Positions 37,281 through 46,075 of a stretch of DNA of 64,000 nt are shown here, one piece after another. The position numbers and the translations under genes are program-made. Origin of the DNA: Yersinia intermedia (GTDB lineage: Bacteria > Pseudomonadota > Gammaproteobacteria > Enterobacterales > Enterobacteriaceae); the NCBI RefSeq assembly GCF_900635455.1, contig NZ_LR134116.1, forward strand, positions 2,108,001 through 2,172,000, given 5' to 3'. Position 1 is the stretch's first letter, and each line of letters opens with the position of its first letter. Under the pieces are notes generated by a model. It was not told the DNA's origin. It did not search any database and saw nothing but the letters and a program-made list of their open reading frames with translations.

Positions 37281-37523
37281 ATGGCCTTTAACGCCGACGA
37301 ACGTAGTGCGCTGTTAGCCGTCAAAGGAGTAGGGCCAACGGTAGTTACTCGGCTGGAGCAACTTGGTTTTACCTCCCTTGCGCAACTCAGTCAGGCTGAT
37401 ATGCGCGAAATAGTCGCCAGTGCGGCGGCCATGGTGGGTTCCACTTGTTGGAAAAATAGCCCACAAGCACGTTCAGCTATTCAGGCCGCCATAGAGTTGG
37501 CAAAAACGCACTCATCTGAGTGA
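37281..37523 (+). CDS. Helix-hairpin-helix domain protein (80 aa)
   Basis: A small cytosolic protein whose first half is a helix-hairpin-helix motif: LLAVKGVGPTVVTRLEQLGF, residues 13-32, with the GVGP hairpin, and a second helix in LAQLSQADMREIV. Such folds bind DNA non-specifically; the arrangement resembles the TfoX C-terminal / Cdd1 type of stand-alone HhH proteins. The C-terminal part (NSPQARSAIQAAIELAKTH) is helical. A GTGGAG site lies before the ATG. It follows an unknown small basic protein. Function unknown. Confidence 0.75.
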   Translation: MAFNADERSALLAVKGVGPTVVTRLEQLGFTSLAQLSQADMREIVASAAAMVGSTCWKNSPQARSAIQAAIELAKTHSSE

Positions 37524-37581
37524 ATCCGTTTCAGCCACTCTCTTCTTACACCGATTTAATATCAGCATTCTCCCACCCAGC

Positions 37582-37764
37582 TTAATGCTTGTTCGGTGAC
37601 TTATCTGGATATGGCAGGAGTAAGTCATCCAGTATTTGCATTCTTTCTGCTACCGGAAGATATAACCAACGCGTAAACCAAGGCGTTTTGGCTGTGCATT
37701 GTTGGTGTGTTTGTTGGAAGTAACGTTCGAGAGTTGACAGGTCGTCTGTAATCTTTTGCATCAT
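37582..37764 (-). CDS. Small hypothetical protein (60 aa)
   Basis: Not recognised. ATG at 37764 (or 37761) is preceded by an excellent ribosome site (GGGGGAGAAAT). The peptide starts MMQKITDDLSTLERYFQQTHQQC and has a second helical half, WLYLPVAERMQILDDLLLP. It is amphipathic, acidic and contains no TM segment. A longer antisense-phase frame overlaps but lacks a ribosome site. The strong Shine-Dalgarno is the main support for it being translated. Confidence 0.5.
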   Translation of the reverse strand: MMQKITDDLSTLERYFQQTHQQCTAKTPWFTRWLYLPVAERMQILDDLLLPYPDKSPNKH

Positions 37765-38197
37765 ATTTCTCCCCCTTGTTGACCAATGAACAAATCATAG
37801 GCAATAAAATACGGAAGAAAAACGGATGGAAAGCATTATTTTGTTCCGTATTTATCACTGCTGCGGCAAAGGCTAAACAGTGATAAATGAACAATAGGGA
37901 TAGGTGACGCAGCTTTTGGTGAGAGAAATTGTGGATAGCCACCAAATAAAACGCCCCGATTGCGTGAACAATCGGGGCGGCGTTCCAGTAACCATTGCTA
38001 CACGGAAACGGAAATTGATTATGAGCATATCCTGTTAAAATAGCAATACACCTAGCGCTACTCAAAAGCAATAGATCATAATGTAAATCATTGTTGGTGA
38101 TGATAAACACCTTTACACAACCAATGTCAGCCGTATTTGTAGGTTTTTTGTTCCCCATTCATTTCAGCGTCAATGCCGTAATGTAGCCAAAGTCAAA
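37765..38197. other. Intergenic region downstream of sgbU
   Basis: 433 bp with no convincing gene. It contains one strong minus-strand terminator (37943-37979) about 220 bases beyond the sgbU stop; the transcribed stretch between could be a 3' UTR or an independent small RNA. Confidence 0.4.
37943..37979 (-). terminator. Strong rho-independent terminator (minus strand)
   Basis: Perfect 11-bp stem CGCCCCGATTG / CAATCGGGGCG with a 6-base loop, followed on the minus strand by TTTTATTT. It would end transcripts coming from sgbU or from a promoter in the 38.0-38.2 kb gap. Confidence 0.85.
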
Positions 38198-39058
38198 TTA
38201 GGCAGTGAGCCCCCCTTGCTGCATTCGTTGCTCAATCCAGCGGCGGGCCTGAACAATTTCTGCCACGGGTTCCTCTGCTTTCTCTGTCCACATTTCAATC
38301 AGGAATGCGCCGCGATAATTGAGCTGATTGAGGGTTTTAAACACATTGATGAAATCCACACATCCCTCGCCAAAAGGGACATCACGAAATTGCCCTGGTG
38401 ACTGTTCAGTAACTGGATAGGTATCTTTTAAATGAATGGCTGCAATACGATCAATACCTAGCGATAACTCATTACTGACATCATTACCCCAGGCGCTAAG
38501 GTTGCCAACATCAGGATAAACCGTGAACCACGGTGAGGCGAGGCAGTTGTCCCAGACTTTCCATTTACTGATCGAGTTGATAAACGGTGTATCCATAATT
38601 TCGACAGCTAACATGACTTGTGCGGCTGCCGCCTGTTGCACCGCCCATTGCAGCCCCTCGGTAAAGCGCGCGACGGTGCCATCATCTTGCTCTTCATAAT
38701 AGACATCATAGCCGGCTAACTGAATGGTGCGGATACCCACGTCTTTCGCCAGTTGAATCGCTTGTTGCATCAAAAGGTAGGCCTGCTTTCTCAGTTCGTC
38801 ATCATGGCTACCAAAAGGGAAACGGCGATGGGCCGACAAGCACATTGATGGGATAGCGATCCCGGTTTCTAGCATGGCATCGACCAGGGATAAACGCTGT
38901 GCCTTGCTCCAATTGAGCCGCGCTAATCTTTCATCTGTTTCATCGATAGACATTTCTACAAAATCAAAACCACATGCTTTGGCTAAGGCTAAACGCTCAG
39001 GCCAGCTCAAGTGCTTGGGCAAGGCTTTTTCATAAATACCTAATGGATGTTGGCGCAT
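38198..39058 (-). CDS. sgbU: L-xylulose/L-ribulose-5-phosphate 3-epimerase (SgbU/UlaE)
   Basis: This TIM-barrel epimerase converts L-xylulose-5-phosphate to L-ribulose-5-phosphate in 3-keto-L-gulonate catabolism. The start at 39058, after GGGGGAAG, gives 286 residues, the SgbU length. Motifs include [11 protein letters not shown] near residue 28, [13 protein letters not shown] near 71, and metal ligands in [22 protein letters not shown] and LIEMWTE. It follows sgbH after one base and is last gene of the lyxK-sgbH-sgbU run. UlaE and SgbU are close homologues; the lyxK context favours SgbU. Confidence 0.9.
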   Translation of the reverse strand: MRQHPLGIYEKALPKHLSWPERLALAKACGFDFVEMSIDETDERLARLNWSKAQRLSLVDAMLETGIAIPSMCLSAHRRFPFGSHDDELRKQAYLLMQQAIQLAKDVGIRTIQLAGYDVYYEEQDDGTVARFTEGLQWAVQQAAAAQVMLAVEIMDTPFINSISKWKVWDNCLASPWFTVYPDVGNLSAWGNDVSNELSLGIDRIAAIHLKDTYPVTEQSPGQFRDVPFGEGCVDFINVFKTLNQLNYRGAFLIEMWTEKAEEPVAEIVQARRWIEQRMQQGGLTA

Positions 39059-39059
39059 A

Positions 39060-39725
39060 TTACTTCCCCCAAATAGCGTCAATGGCGTGGTGGAACGCGG
39101 TGGCGGTGGCGACGGGATGCTTGGCTTCAGACAGTGCGCGCCCGACAATAAAGGCACGTACCGCAATGGCGTGGAAGAGGGGTAAATCAGCAGGAGTGAT
39201 ACCGCCGGTAACAGACAGTTCGATTCCTAGATCGGACAACGCTTGCATCCTCTCTAAATCAGCCTGGCTCCAGCTTTGTCCGCTGGCTTGAGCATCACGA
39301 CCACGATGATAAATGGCTTGTGTTATTCCTAAGTCACGCCAGTTTTTAGCGTCATTTAGCGTCCAGTGGCCAAACAGTTCTATCTGGATATCGCCATCAT
39401 GTTGCTTTGCCACCTCCAATGCGGCTGACATGGTGGCAAGAGGCGCTGCGCAAATCACCGTCATCCAGTTTGCGCCAGCAGAAAATGCTTGCTGCGCCAG
39501 TGTGGCGCCCGCATCAGCCACTTTAAGATCAGCGACCAGCGTATGGTGTGGATAAAGTTGACGTAGAGTTTTGACCGCCTGAATGCCTTCACTGATACAC
39601 AAGATGGTTCCGGCCTCGATGATATCGACGTGAGGGTGTAGCAACGCGGTGGTCGCCAGTGCGGCATCAAGGCGGGTATGGTCCAGGGCGAGTTGTAATT
39701 GCGGCCTGAGGTGCTGAGTTGTCAT
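39060..39725 (-). CDS. sgbH: 3-keto-L-gulonate-6-phosphate decarboxylase (SgbH/UlaD)
   Basis: An orotidine-monophosphate-decarboxylase-fold enzyme converting 3-keto-L-gulonate-6-phosphate to L-xylulose-5-phosphate. Its 221 residues match the family (about 216-220). Visible active-site elements are LALDHT at the first strand, [18 protein letters not shown] (the Asp-x-Lys-x-x-Asp catalytic motif) and the phosphate loop [10 protein letters not shown] ... [10 protein letters not shown]. It is 55 bases after lyxK and ends one base before sgbU. Confidence 0.92.
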   Translation of the reverse strand: MTTQHLRPQLQLALDHTRLDAALATTALLHPHVDIIEAGTILCISEGIQAVKTLRQLYPHHTLVADLKVADAGATLAQQAFSAGANWMTVICAAPLATMSAALEVAKQHDGDIQIELFGHWTLNDAKNWRDLGITQAIYHRGRDAQASGQSWSQADLERMQALSDLGIELSVTGGITPADLPLFHAIAVRAFIVGRALSEAKHPVATATAFHHAIDAIWGK

Positions 39726-39780
39726 AGTATCAATGTCCTAAATAGTGTCGATGCCGCAACCTTGCCTGAGCAATAGAAGC

Positions 39781-41265
39781 TCATTGCAAGGTGCCAAGAG
39801 CAGCAACCAATGCCTGATAGCGGAGATATTTATCGTGATATGCCTGTCTGGCATGTTGATCGGGTTGCAGAGTATGCAGTTGCGGGGTTAAGGCCTGCTG
39901 AGCATCGCTGAAGTCAGCGAAACGCCCCGTTCCAACCATTGCGGCCAGTGATGCGCCCAGACAACCGGTTTCCTCAATTTGCGGTAGCTCTACCGGTAAC
40001 CCGCTGATATCGGCAAACATCTGCATCCATTGCGGTGATTGAGCCGGTCCGCCAGTAATCCGCAACGCGCTAACGTTCGGAAAGCGTTTCAGCATACGGT
40101 TGAGGTGGGTCATATGGCTGAATACCACACCTTCGTAGATGGCCTGCACCAGATGTTGGCGCTGGTGGAAAGATTGCATACCATAAAATCCGGCACACAT
40201 TCCTAATCCAGCGTTGGAACCATATAAAAACGGTACAAACAGTAGTTTGCTGCCTGCTTTAGGTAACTGCGCCACCCACTGATTAAGTTCTTGGTAGTCT
40301 GCTTTACCACCTTCAGCGCCAATCCATTGCTGGGTAAACCATTCCAGATTAGCCGCAGAGGTCGGGCTGGCTTCATGCACAATATATTTACCCGCTTCGG
40401 CATAACGGCCGTAGACAAAGGGATATTCAACGTCAGCGTTAAGCTGGTCGGTAATTCCTGAGGTCACCGACCAGGTTCCCATCACTGCATTTAATCGGGT
40501 TTCATCTTTCAGGCCAGCACAGAGGGCGGTGGAGACCACATCAAACAAACCGCCGACAACAGGAAGGCCAACAGTGAGGCCGGTGGCATTAGCTGCGGCC
40601 TGAGTGATGGTGCCGACAATTTGTGCGGAACCCACAATTGGTGGCAGGGCCGTTATAACTTCAGGGATACCTAGCAGTTGTGCGAGTGCGGGTTGATAGC
40701 CACCTTCGGCCATCGGATAGAGATTAGATTCTGAAATATTGGTCTCTTCGCAACCTAAGTGACCGGTCAGGCAATAACGCAAATAGTCATGGGCCATCAA
40801 GATGCAGCCAATCTGATCATAACGGCTGGATTGATGTTCTTTTAACCAACGCAACAAGGATACCGGGTGCCCGGTCCACAACGTTTGGCGGGTGATCGGG
40901 TAGAGCATTTGCGGTATGCCATCTCGCTGCCACTGTTTAACCAATGACAGCGCCCGTTGGTCAGAGGACAATATGGCATTGCCCAATGGTTTTCCTTGCT
41001 TATCAAGCAAAAACAAACCTTTACCTTGAGCTGAAATACCAACGCCCTGAATGTGACGGGGGGGAACCGGGTGGCTGGCCAGCAGTTGGCGAATCACTGA
41101 ACTCATTGCTTGCCACAGTACGGTCATATCGCGCTCAGCCCATCCCGGCTGGGGGCTGATAATGGCTAGATTTTGCCGCACGATCCCGCATTCGTTACCG
41201 TCTCTGTCATACAGACCCGCTTTAATAAAGGTGCCGCCACAATCGATACCCAACCAATATTCCAT
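39781..41265 (-). CDS. lyxK: L-xylulose / 3-keto-L-gulonate kinase (LyxK)
   Basis: A FGGY-family sugar kinase (494 residues; E. coli LyxK about 498) that phosphorylates L-xylulose and probably 3-keto-L-gulonate. Sequence features: phosphate-binding GIDCGGTFIKAGLYD at the N-terminus, the sugar-contact region QGVGISAQGKGLFLLDKQG near residue 93, GGLFDVVSTALCAG near 238, and the C-terminal LRITGGPAQSPQWMQMFADI ATP site. A 286-bp gap separates it from upstream yiaK, so it may have its own promoter. It supplies the substrate for SgbH. Confidence 0.9.
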   Translation of the reverse strand: MEYWLGIDCGGTFIKAGLYDRDGNECGIVRQNLAIISPQPGWAERDMTVLWQAMSSVIRQLLASHPVPPRHIQGVGISAQGKGLFLLDKQGKPLGNAILSSDQRALSLVKQWQRDGIPQMLYPITRQTLWTGHPVSLLRWLKEHQSSRYDQIGCILMAHDYLRYCLTGHLGCEETNISESNLYPMAEGGYQPALAQLLGIPEVITALPPIVGSAQIVGTITQAAANATGLTVGLPVVGGLFDVVSTALCAGLKDETRLNAVMGTWSVTSGITDQLNADVEYPFVYGRYAEAGKYIVHEASPTSAANLEWFTQQWIGAEGGKADYQELNQWVAQLPKAGSKLLFVPFLYGSNAGLGMCAGFYGMQSFHQRQHLVQAIYEGVVFSHMTHLNRMLKRFPNVSALRITGGPAQSPQWMQMFADISGLPVELPQIEETGCLGASLAAMVGTGRFADFSDAQQALTPQLHTLQPDQHARQAYHDKYLRYQALVAALGTLQ

Positions 41266-41551
41266 TTCAGCCTCCGGTCAGCTTTTTTGTTTATTTTGGG
41301 CAGCACAGTGCCAATAAGAAGGCGACAGCTAATGATATAAATATCAAATATATTTATATAAAAAGACGTCTTTCCTATGCGTTATTACGGTTTAAATTTA
41401 ATGGGAATTAATTTTTCACCTGAGATTATCCCTCTGAATATTTATTTTAACTCTGATGATTAATTCATTAGCTAAATATGTTAAGAACCCATGGCCCTCC
41501 AGACCCCCTTCAAGATAAAATAATTATCTCACTGAATTTTATCGCTTTTAA

Positions 41552-42550
41552 TTACAGCGCCAAGATTTTAGCCCAGACATTGTCATTAATAGGAATACCA
41601 TCGCGTTGGTTTTCTGCTTTAACGCGTGGAAACTTATGCCCCGGTAGGCGAATAGCAACATCAGGGTTATCGCGCTCAGCTTGAGTGACATAATCACAAA
41701 TACGTTTTAATTTTTCGTCGCGGGTTTTGCCATCAATCAGGCGGTCGATTTCAATAGCAATAAACACTTGTGAGATACAGAATTCATCTGATTTATCTTG
41801 CGTAACGTCGGCAACGGATAAACCACCAGAGAGTAGGGTGGCAATCATATCCAGCACAATAGATAAACCAGAACCTTTCCAATAACCCATCGGCAGAATA
41901 CGCCGGTTTTCCTCAATAATGGCCGGATCCCGCGTGAGATTGCCGTCATTATCGAAACCGCCATCTACGGGCAATGTATTGCCCGCCAATCGGTTAACTT
42001 CCAACATGCCATAGGAGAACATCGACATCGACATATCGACCATAGTGATGGTTTCACCAGGAACGGCAATGATCAGAGGATTAGTGCCGATACGGCACTC
42101 TTTAGCTCCCCACGGCGGCATGACAGCAATTGAGTTTGTCCAACAGATGCCAATGTAACCTTGTTCTGCCGCTTGCCAACCGTAGGCACCACCACGCATC
42201 CAATGGTTAGCATTGCGCAATGCCACCACCCCAATACCATGCTGATCCGCTAATAGCATTGCGCGATCCATCATTTGTTTGGCGGTTAAATTGCCAATAG
42301 CCTGGTGAGCATCCCATTGCTCGATAGCCCCGAGTGCTAATGCCTTCGTTGGGATAGCATCAGGTACGATATCACCGGCTTCCAATTGTTGAATAAAACG
42401 CGGGAACCGATTTACGCCGTGGGAGTAAACACCGTATTCAGTGGATTGCGCAAACATCTCGGCACAGGCATCGGCGGTAGCCTCACTCACTTTTCGCGCC
42501 AATAGTACCCGCTTAAACTCGGCCTTTAACTGCTGGTAACTGACTCTCAT
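41552..42550 (-). CDS. yiaK: 2,3-diketo-L-gulonate reductase (YiaK)
   Basis: YiaK is a NADH-dependent oxidoreductase of the malate/L-sulfolactate family reducing 2,3-diketo-L-gulonate to 3-keto-L-gulonate. It has 332 residues, equal to E. coli YiaK. Blocks seen: catalytic His in [18 protein letters not shown] near residue 45, [20 protein letters not shown] near 115, [12 protein letters not shown] near 158, and [25 protein letters not shown] near 225. The 28-bp shared operator candidate lies 55-82 bases upstream. It is transcribed separately from the upstream ABC operon. Confidence 0.92.
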   Translation of the reverse strand: MRVSYQQLKAEFKRVLLARKVSEATADACAEMFAQSTEYGVYSHGVNRFPRFIQQLEAGDIVPDAIPTKALALGAIEQWDAHQAIGNLTAKQMMDRAMLLADQHGIGVVALRNANHWMRGGAYGWQAAEQGYIGICWTNSIAVMPPWGAKECRIGTNPLIIAVPGETITMVDMSMSMFSYGMLEVNRLAGNTLPVDGGFDNDGNLTRDPAIIEENRRILPMGYWKGSGLSIVLDMIATLLSGGLSVADVTQDKSDEFCISQVFIAIEIDRLIDGKTRDEKLKRICDYVTQAERDNPDVAIRLPGHKFPRVKAENQRDGIPINDNVWAKILAL

Positions 42551-42604
42551 CGCGCGCTCCCCTGAATAATTTAAAAATCGAATAGCATACTTTTGATGCT
42601 CTAA

Positions 42605-42632
42605 ATTTCAATATGCAAAATCACATTTCAAA
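42605..42632 (-). promoter_or_regulatory. Putative IclR-family operator upstream of yiaK (copy A)
   Basis: A 28-bp block sharing 25 of 28 bases with the site at 47686-47713 upstream of the ABC ATPase gene. The core reads AAAATCACATTTC here, a near-palindrome. On the minus strand TTGAAA inside the block is followed 16 bases later by TATGCT, a plausible -35/-10 pair, so a bound protein would affect the promoter. Confidence 0.6.
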
Positions 42633-42690
42633 TTAATGCTATACCTCCATAGAAGTGAAGTCAAAGCACTGCATTAGTTAAATATTATTT

Positions 42691-42715
42691 AAAAACAATC
42701 AGTTATATTGTTTTT
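42691..42715. repeat. Inverted repeat upstream of yiaK (second promoter element)
   Basis: AAAAACAAT / ATTGTTTTT with a 7-base spacer. Its centre is 84 bases from the centre of the 28-bp block, the same spacing as in the ABC promoter. It may be a second operator copy or bend site. Confidence 0.5.
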
Positions 42716-42829
42716 CGCTAATATGTGATCACCACCTCGTTTTGTTGATTATTTAGGCACTGGCAGCGCACAAGCACGACGTGACCGTGCGCAGGATAAT
42801 CCTGTTTTATTATAGAGTTACGAGGGTAA

Positions 42830-42849
42830 ATGCCGGATGAATCCGGCAT
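42830..42849. other. Perfect hairpin downstream of the lactonase gene
   Basis: ATGCCGGAT / ATCCGGCAT with a 2-base loop, 30 bases past the SMP-30 gene stop. It lacks a T run on the minus strand; perhaps a weak terminator or 3' end protector of the ABC operon transcript. Confidence 0.4.
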
Positions 42850-42877
42850 GGATAAGGGACTAAGCTATGGGATTTTC

Positions 42878-43780
42878 TCAGCCATAAGTATTCAGCTTGA
42901 TGCGATACAGTGAAGTACCGGCAGTGATATAAAGCTCATCACCGTTCGGCCCGCCGAACGTGCAATTTGATACCCGCTCAGGAACTGAAATCTTACCCAG
43001 TAATACCGCCTGCGGGGTAAAAATCAGGACACCATCCGCACAACTGCAAAATAGATTGCCGATATGGTCGACACAGAATCCATCGGGGAAACCGGGTGTT
43101 ACTTCTGCAAAAATGCGCCCATCCCCCAGTTGTAACCCTTTTACCGGATACACCCGTAACTGCCGCCGACCGAGGGTGGGGAAATCGACAATTGACATAT
43201 CCGCCACATACAGCAGTTGTTCATCTGGCGAAAAAGCCAGCCCGTTTGGTCGTTGTAAGTCACAGGCGGCGATACGTAATGAGCTGTCTTTAGGATCAAA
43301 ACAGTATAAATAACAGCCAATAACCTGACTTTCTGATTTATAGCCCTCATCGTCGCCGGTAATGCCATAAGGCGGATCGGTAAACCATAAAGTACCGTCT
43401 GATTTCACCACAATGTCGTTGGGTGAGTTAAAACGCTTGCCGTCGATACGATTAACCAACAGGCTGATATTGCCTTGTATATCAGTCTGGCTGATGCCGC
43501 GCCGGCCATGCTCACAACTGACAATACTGCCATTAGCCATACGGGCATTACCATTGGCAAAATTGGACGGCGACCGATAAAGACTGAGTTCGCCGTCGCG
43601 ACACCAGCGGAACATCCGGTTCCCTTTTACATCACTGAATACCACGGCATTTTCTTGTGGTAACCAGACCGGCCCTTCCGCCCAAAGAGCCGGAGAGCAC
43701 AGACATTCCAGTTGGCTATCGGCGGCCAACACCGCCGATAATTCACCGATACCTGCCTCAGCCAGCGTTAAAGTTGTCAT
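42878..43780 (-). CDS. SMP-30/gluconolactonase-family sugar lactonase
   Basis: A six-bladed beta-propeller lactonase of 300 residues without a signal peptide, so cytosolic. The metal-binding pattern of the family is present: Glu in AEGPVW near residue 35, Asn in FNSPNDIVVKSDGTLWFTDPPYG near 117, and Asp in the LAFSPDEQLLYVAD region near 190. It lies 23 bases after the binding-protein gene and so belongs to the importer operon. In this context it likely opens an aldonolactone (for example of L-gulonate or a related acid) after uptake; the substrate is not shown by the sequence. Confidence 0.85.
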   Translation of the reverse strand: MTTLTLAEAGIGELSAVLAADSQLECLCSPALWAEGPVWLPQENAVVFSDVKGNRMFRWCRDGELSLYRSPSNFANGNARMANGSIVSCEHGRRGISQTDIQGNISLLVNRIDGKRFNSPNDIVVKSDGTLWFTDPPYGITGDDEGYKSESQVIGCYLYCFDPKDSSLRIAACDLQRPNGLAFSPDEQLLYVADMSIVDFPTLGRRQLRVYPVKGLQLGDGRIFAEVTPGFPDGFCVDHIGNLFCSCADGVLIFTPQAVLLGKISVPERVSNCTFGGPNGDELYITAGTSLYRIKLNTYG

Positions 43781-43803
43781 GGTTGCTGCCTCCGACGCCT
43801 GAC

Positions 43804-44910
43804 TTATTTCACGCCCCAGATAGTTTTATAGTGACCCTGATAATCGTTCTGTGGGTCGAACATCTGTTTATCACCACCGTCACTGCCAATATTGTCACGC
43901 GTAACCAAATGGGCAGGGGTTACATAGTCAGAAGGGGGCTGTTTAGCGAATGCACGGTTAAATTCATCCAGTAGCTGCCAGCCATGCAATTTCAACGGCT
44001 CCGGCACAGTAGCTGACTGGCTGTCGCCAGAGCGAATGCGTTGATAGGCCGAAATAGAGCCATCACCAGCCGAAATATTATAAGGTGCATTCTTGCCACC
44101 TTTGCCGGCGGTTTTCAGTGCTGGGGCCATAAAATCAAAGTAGAGATCGTTAATTGCTAAAGCGTACTGGAAGTTATCACCGTATTTTTGTAACAGGCTG
44201 AACGTCATCGCTGGCATGCGGTTGGCCGTATCTGCCAGCGGGGTATCAATAAATTCAATCACCTGGCATCCAGTGCATTTCTCAATGGTCTGCTTCATCA
44301 CATTGGCTTTGTCCAACGCGATTTGATACAGCGAATCAGTGAAAATCAGTACCTTGGCCTGACCTTCTGATTTAGCTACGGCATACAGTGCAGCAATACG
44401 GGCTACATCATTGGAGTCGGAGGTAACATTATAAAAAATATTGTAATTCTTCACCGGGCCTGGCTCTGGGACGGCATGCCAGGCGGTCAGCACAATGCCT
44501 TGTGCAATGGCTTTTTTGAGTGGTATTTTCGCAACATTAGGGTTCCAGCCACCGATAACAATACCGTCAGGTTTTTGTGCAATCGCCTGATTTAATGACG
44601 ATAACTGATCTTTAACCGAGCCTCCGCCATCAAGCGTTTCCAGCTTCCAGCCCGCCGCTTTGGCCGCTTGTGATAGCCCTTCTTGTACCCCTTGCACACC
44701 GCCGTTCTTCATATCAGAAGCAATAAAAATAATATGCTTATTGGGTTGCAGCGCGGGGCCGCTGGTGGGGCCATCCCATTCAGTTACCGTAGATGTGGCC
44801 TTACTGACTGCGGCCTTGGCTTCATCAAGGTAGCTATCAGCCCAGCTTGGTAATGCGGTAGCAAATACTGTGGTAAAAAGTAAGCCCTGTAGTATCAAAT
44901 TGCGTTTCAT
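43804..44910 (-). CDS. Ribose-type (CUT2) sugar ABC transporter, substrate-binding protein
   Basis: This periplasmic binding protein has 368 residues with a signal peptide MKRNLILQGLLFTTVFATALPSWA. The type 1 periplasmic binding fold is visible from KHIIFIASDMKNGGVQGVQEGLSQAAKAAGW, with the second lobe including IFTDSLYQIALDKANVMKQTIEK and the hinge near NISAGDGSISAYQRI. An extra N-terminal segment of about 35 residues (LDEAKAAVSKATSTVTEWDGPTSG) precedes the fold, as in some CUT2 binding proteins for less common sugars. It lies 19 bases after the permease gene. The substrate is inferred only from the neighbouring yia-type enzymes. Confidence 0.88.
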   Translation of the reverse strand: MKRNLILQGLLFTTVFATALPSWADSYLDEAKAAVSKATSTVTEWDGPTSGPALQPNKHIIFIASDMKNGGVQGVQEGLSQAAKAAGWKLETLDGGGSVKDQLSSLNQAIAQKPDGIVIGGWNPNVAKIPLKKAIAQGIVLTAWHAVPEPGPVKNYNIFYNVTSDSNDVARIAALYAVAKSEGQAKVLIFTDSLYQIALDKANVMKQTIEKCTGCQVIEFIDTPLADTANRMPAMTFSLLQKYGDNFQYALAINDLYFDFMAPALKTAGKGGKNAPYNISAGDGSISAYQRIRSGDSQSATVPEPLKLHGWQLLDEFNRAFAKQPPSDYVTPAHLVTRDNIGSDGGDKQMFDPQNDYQGHYKTIWGVK

Positions 44911-44929
44911 ATTCTGTTCCTTGATGAGG

Positions 44930-46003
44930 TTAAGAATTTGTGGCTTTTTTAGTATTGCCCGGCGCTTGGCTGGGCTTGACGGCTTTTTGATTCAATAATC
45001 TGCGCCGTTGGGCATAACCGGCTAAGGTGATGGAAAGCAGCAGTGTGGCACCGTTAAACAAAGGCTCAACCCAGAACTCGCCGCCGAATTGCTGAATACC
45101 TGCAATACCGATTGCCAGGATTGCGATACCCACAACCGTTCCCCACACATTGACCCGACCTGGGCGAATGGTGGTACTGCCGAGGAAGGCACCTACCAGT
45201 GCAGGTAACAGATAGTCCATACCGACACTGGCCTGGCCAACGCCTTGTTCAGAGGCGATGAGGATGCCACTAAATCCGGTCAACACGCTGGAGGCGATAA
45301 ATGCGCCGACAGTAAAACGGTTGACTGAAATCCCGTTAAGCCGGGCGGCTGCGGGATTCCCACCTACGGCATACATACAGCGGCCAAGCGGGGTATGTTC
45401 GGTAATGAGCCACAGCACCACGGCAATAATCAATACATAGAACGCAACAATAGGAATGCCGAATATCTCGGTATGGTGCAGCGCAATAAAAGCATCAGGA
45501 AGATCACCGACTATCTGGCGGCCACCTGAGTGCCATAATGCAATGGCGTAAAGCACGGTGCCTGAGCCTAAGGTCGCAACAAAGCTATCAATGTCGGCCA
45601 ATGCCACTAATATGCCGTTTAACAGCCCATAAAGTGCCGAAATTATCAATACGGTTATAACGGCAGCTTGCCAGGAAAAACCGTATTGCACTTGCAGGGT
45701 TATCGCCAGAATGTGCCAGAGCACAATACCGAAACCGACGTTTAAATCGATCTTGCCGACAATCATCGGAATAGTGGCGGCCAGTGCCAGCAAAGCAATT
45801 TTTGATTTACTGGACAAAATGGCCTGCAAAGTGAGCATGGAGGCAAACGACGGGGTGGTCAGTGAGAACACCAGCACCAATAAAATACACAATAGCAGTA
45901 AGCCGTAACGGGTCATGGCCTGCATGGACCAGGCACCGAAACCGTGTTCGCTCAGGCTGACTCGTTGTTCAAGCGCTGTCGATTTTATGGATGTTTTAGA
46001 CAT
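44930..46003 (-). CDS. Ribose-type (CUT2) sugar ABC transporter permease
   Basis: An RbsC-like inner-membrane permease of 357 residues with a polar N-terminal 25-residue extension and a basic C-terminal tail (QRRRLLNQKAVKPSQ). About ten hydrophobic segments start at YGLLLLCILLVLVFSLTTPSF. Family signatures include PMIVGKIDLNVGFGIVLWH, ALIALHHTEIFGIPI-type region, GRCMYAVGGNPAAARLNGI near residue 220, and GMDYLLPALVGAFLGSTTIRPGRVNVWGTVVG. It is 72 bases after the ATPase gene. A single permease gene is present, so it likely forms a homodimer. Confidence 0.9.
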   Translation of the reverse strand: MSKTSIKSTALEQRVSLSEHGFGAWSMQAMTRYGLLLLCILLVLVFSLTTPSFASMLTLQAILSSKSKIALLALAATIPMIVGKIDLNVGFGIVLWHILAITLQVQYGFSWQAAVITVLIISALYGLLNGILVALADIDSFVATLGSGTVLYAIALWHSGGRQIVGDLPDAFIALHHTEIFGIPIVAFYVLIIAVVLWLITEHTPLGRCMYAVGGNPAAARLNGISVNRFTVGAFIASSVLTGFSGILIASEQGVGQASVGMDYLLPALVGAFLGSTTIRPGRVNVWGTVVGIAILAIGIAGIQQFGGEFWVEPLFNGATLLLSITLAGYAQRRRLLNQKAVKPSQAPGNTKKATNS

Positions 46004-46075
46004 AACACTCTCCGAAACCTGAGCACTACAATGACACCGCGCAGGGCGATATCATCGTTAGCACAGGTCGCTGTT

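Noticed and set aside
37625..38158. A 177-codon minus-strand frame between the orphan 60-residue gene and sgbU
   Set aside because: No ribosome site, low-complexity hydrophobic translation, crosses the strong terminator at 37943-37979 and overlaps the better supported frame at 37582-37764.
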